Source: Spirochaetaceae bacterium (GTDB lineage: Bacteria > Spirochaetota > Spirochaetia > Treponematales > Breznakiellaceae). From it: a DNA stretch of 5,521 bases. Where the stretch lies: the NCBI GenBank assembly GCA_031288215.1, contig JAITRV010000032.1, forward strand, positions 1 through 5,521, read 5' to 3'. Shown here in pieces: positions 5,426 to 5,521 of this stretch (the first letter of the stretch is position 1; each line of letters starts with the position of its first letter). The notes below the pieces were generated by a model, which searched no databases, was not told the origin of the DNA, and saw only the letters and a program-made list of their open reading frames with translations. Made by a program: the position numbers and the translations under genes.

Positions 5426-5521
5426 TTAGAGTTTAAGCGAACCCGCCAACAGGTCCTCTTCCGCGCTGCTCGTGCCGATATACACCTCGTATTCCATGTG
5501 TTCAAACTCAAAGCCGGGGGC
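5426..5521 (-). CDS. C-terminal end of a probable GH3-family glycosidase (partial)
   Basis: Only the last 31 codons and a TAA stop (5426-5428) are inside the window; the gene enters from the right edge. The visible peptide contains FEFEHMEYEVYIGTSS and ends in LLAGSLKL. A Y-E-V-x-[IV]-G-x-S-S strand followed by a short strand at the extreme C-terminus is how the fibronectin-III-like domain that closes many GH3 beta-glucosidases and beta-xylosidases ends, so a GH3 enzyme is the best guess. The reading frame is open to the edge and stops 12 bases before the stem of a strong intrinsic terminator, which supports a real gene end. A glycosidase next to a sugar-sensing cassette would make sense, since it could release the sensed sugar. 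The catalytic domain is not visible, so the family call is an inference from a short peptide. Confidence 0.6.
   Translation of the reverse strand, partial: APGFEFEHMEYEVYIGTSSAEEDLLAGSLKL

Noticed and set aside
1..5521. CRISPR arrays, tRNA or rRNA genes, insertion sequences, integrase or phage genes
   Set aside because: No spaced direct repeats, cloverleaf or rRNA-like segments, or transposase or integrase motifs were seen on either strand. The window is almost fully accounted for by the sensing and uptake cassette.

Overview
The window holds a compact sugar-sensing and uptake cluster read entirely from the minus strand. The coding sequence is GC-rich (around 60% by eye). The leftmost ~160 bases are AT-rich (about one third G+C by hand count). 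GC-rich DNA combined with Firmicute-like YesM/YesN regulators and XylF-type lipoproteins is typical of spirochaetes of the Treponema/Spirochaeta lineage. That assignment is an inference; a GC-rich clostridial relative is also possible.

Layout, in transcription order from right to left. The last 31 codons of a gene (5426-5521) look like the tail of a GH3-type glycosidase. A good intrinsic terminator (5378-5414) follows. Next come about 100 bases of regulatory DNA with a sigma70-like promoter (5279-5307) whose predicted start point coincides with the GTG of the first gene. Four genes then overlap head to tail by 4, 16 and 13 bases: a membrane-anchored periplasmic-binding-protein-like sensor (4319-5272), a YesM/LytS-type histidine kinase (2787-4322), a YesN-type receiver/AraC response regulator (1309-2802), and a XylF-like xylose-binding lipoprotein (194-1321). 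A string of stem-loops lies downstream of the lipoprotein gene (stop codon hairpin, 165-178, a perfect 30-base palindrome at 129-158, and a terminator-like hairpin at 82-116). The left edge carries an AT-rich promoter candidate and a strong AGGAGG ribosome binding site for another minus-strand gene that starts just outside the window. Transporter ATPase/permease genes would be expected there.

How it probably works: a sugar, probably a pentose or an oligosaccharide breakdown product, is detected outside the membrane by the tethered binding protein. That protein would contact the helical periplasmic domain of the kinase. The kinase phosphorylates Asp54 of the response regulator, whose AraC-type domain then activates uptake genes including the xylF-like gene. 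The scheme matches known three-component sensors such as XylFII-LytS-XylR of clostridia and TorT-TorS of enterobacteria. The ligand and target promoters are not shown by the sequence.
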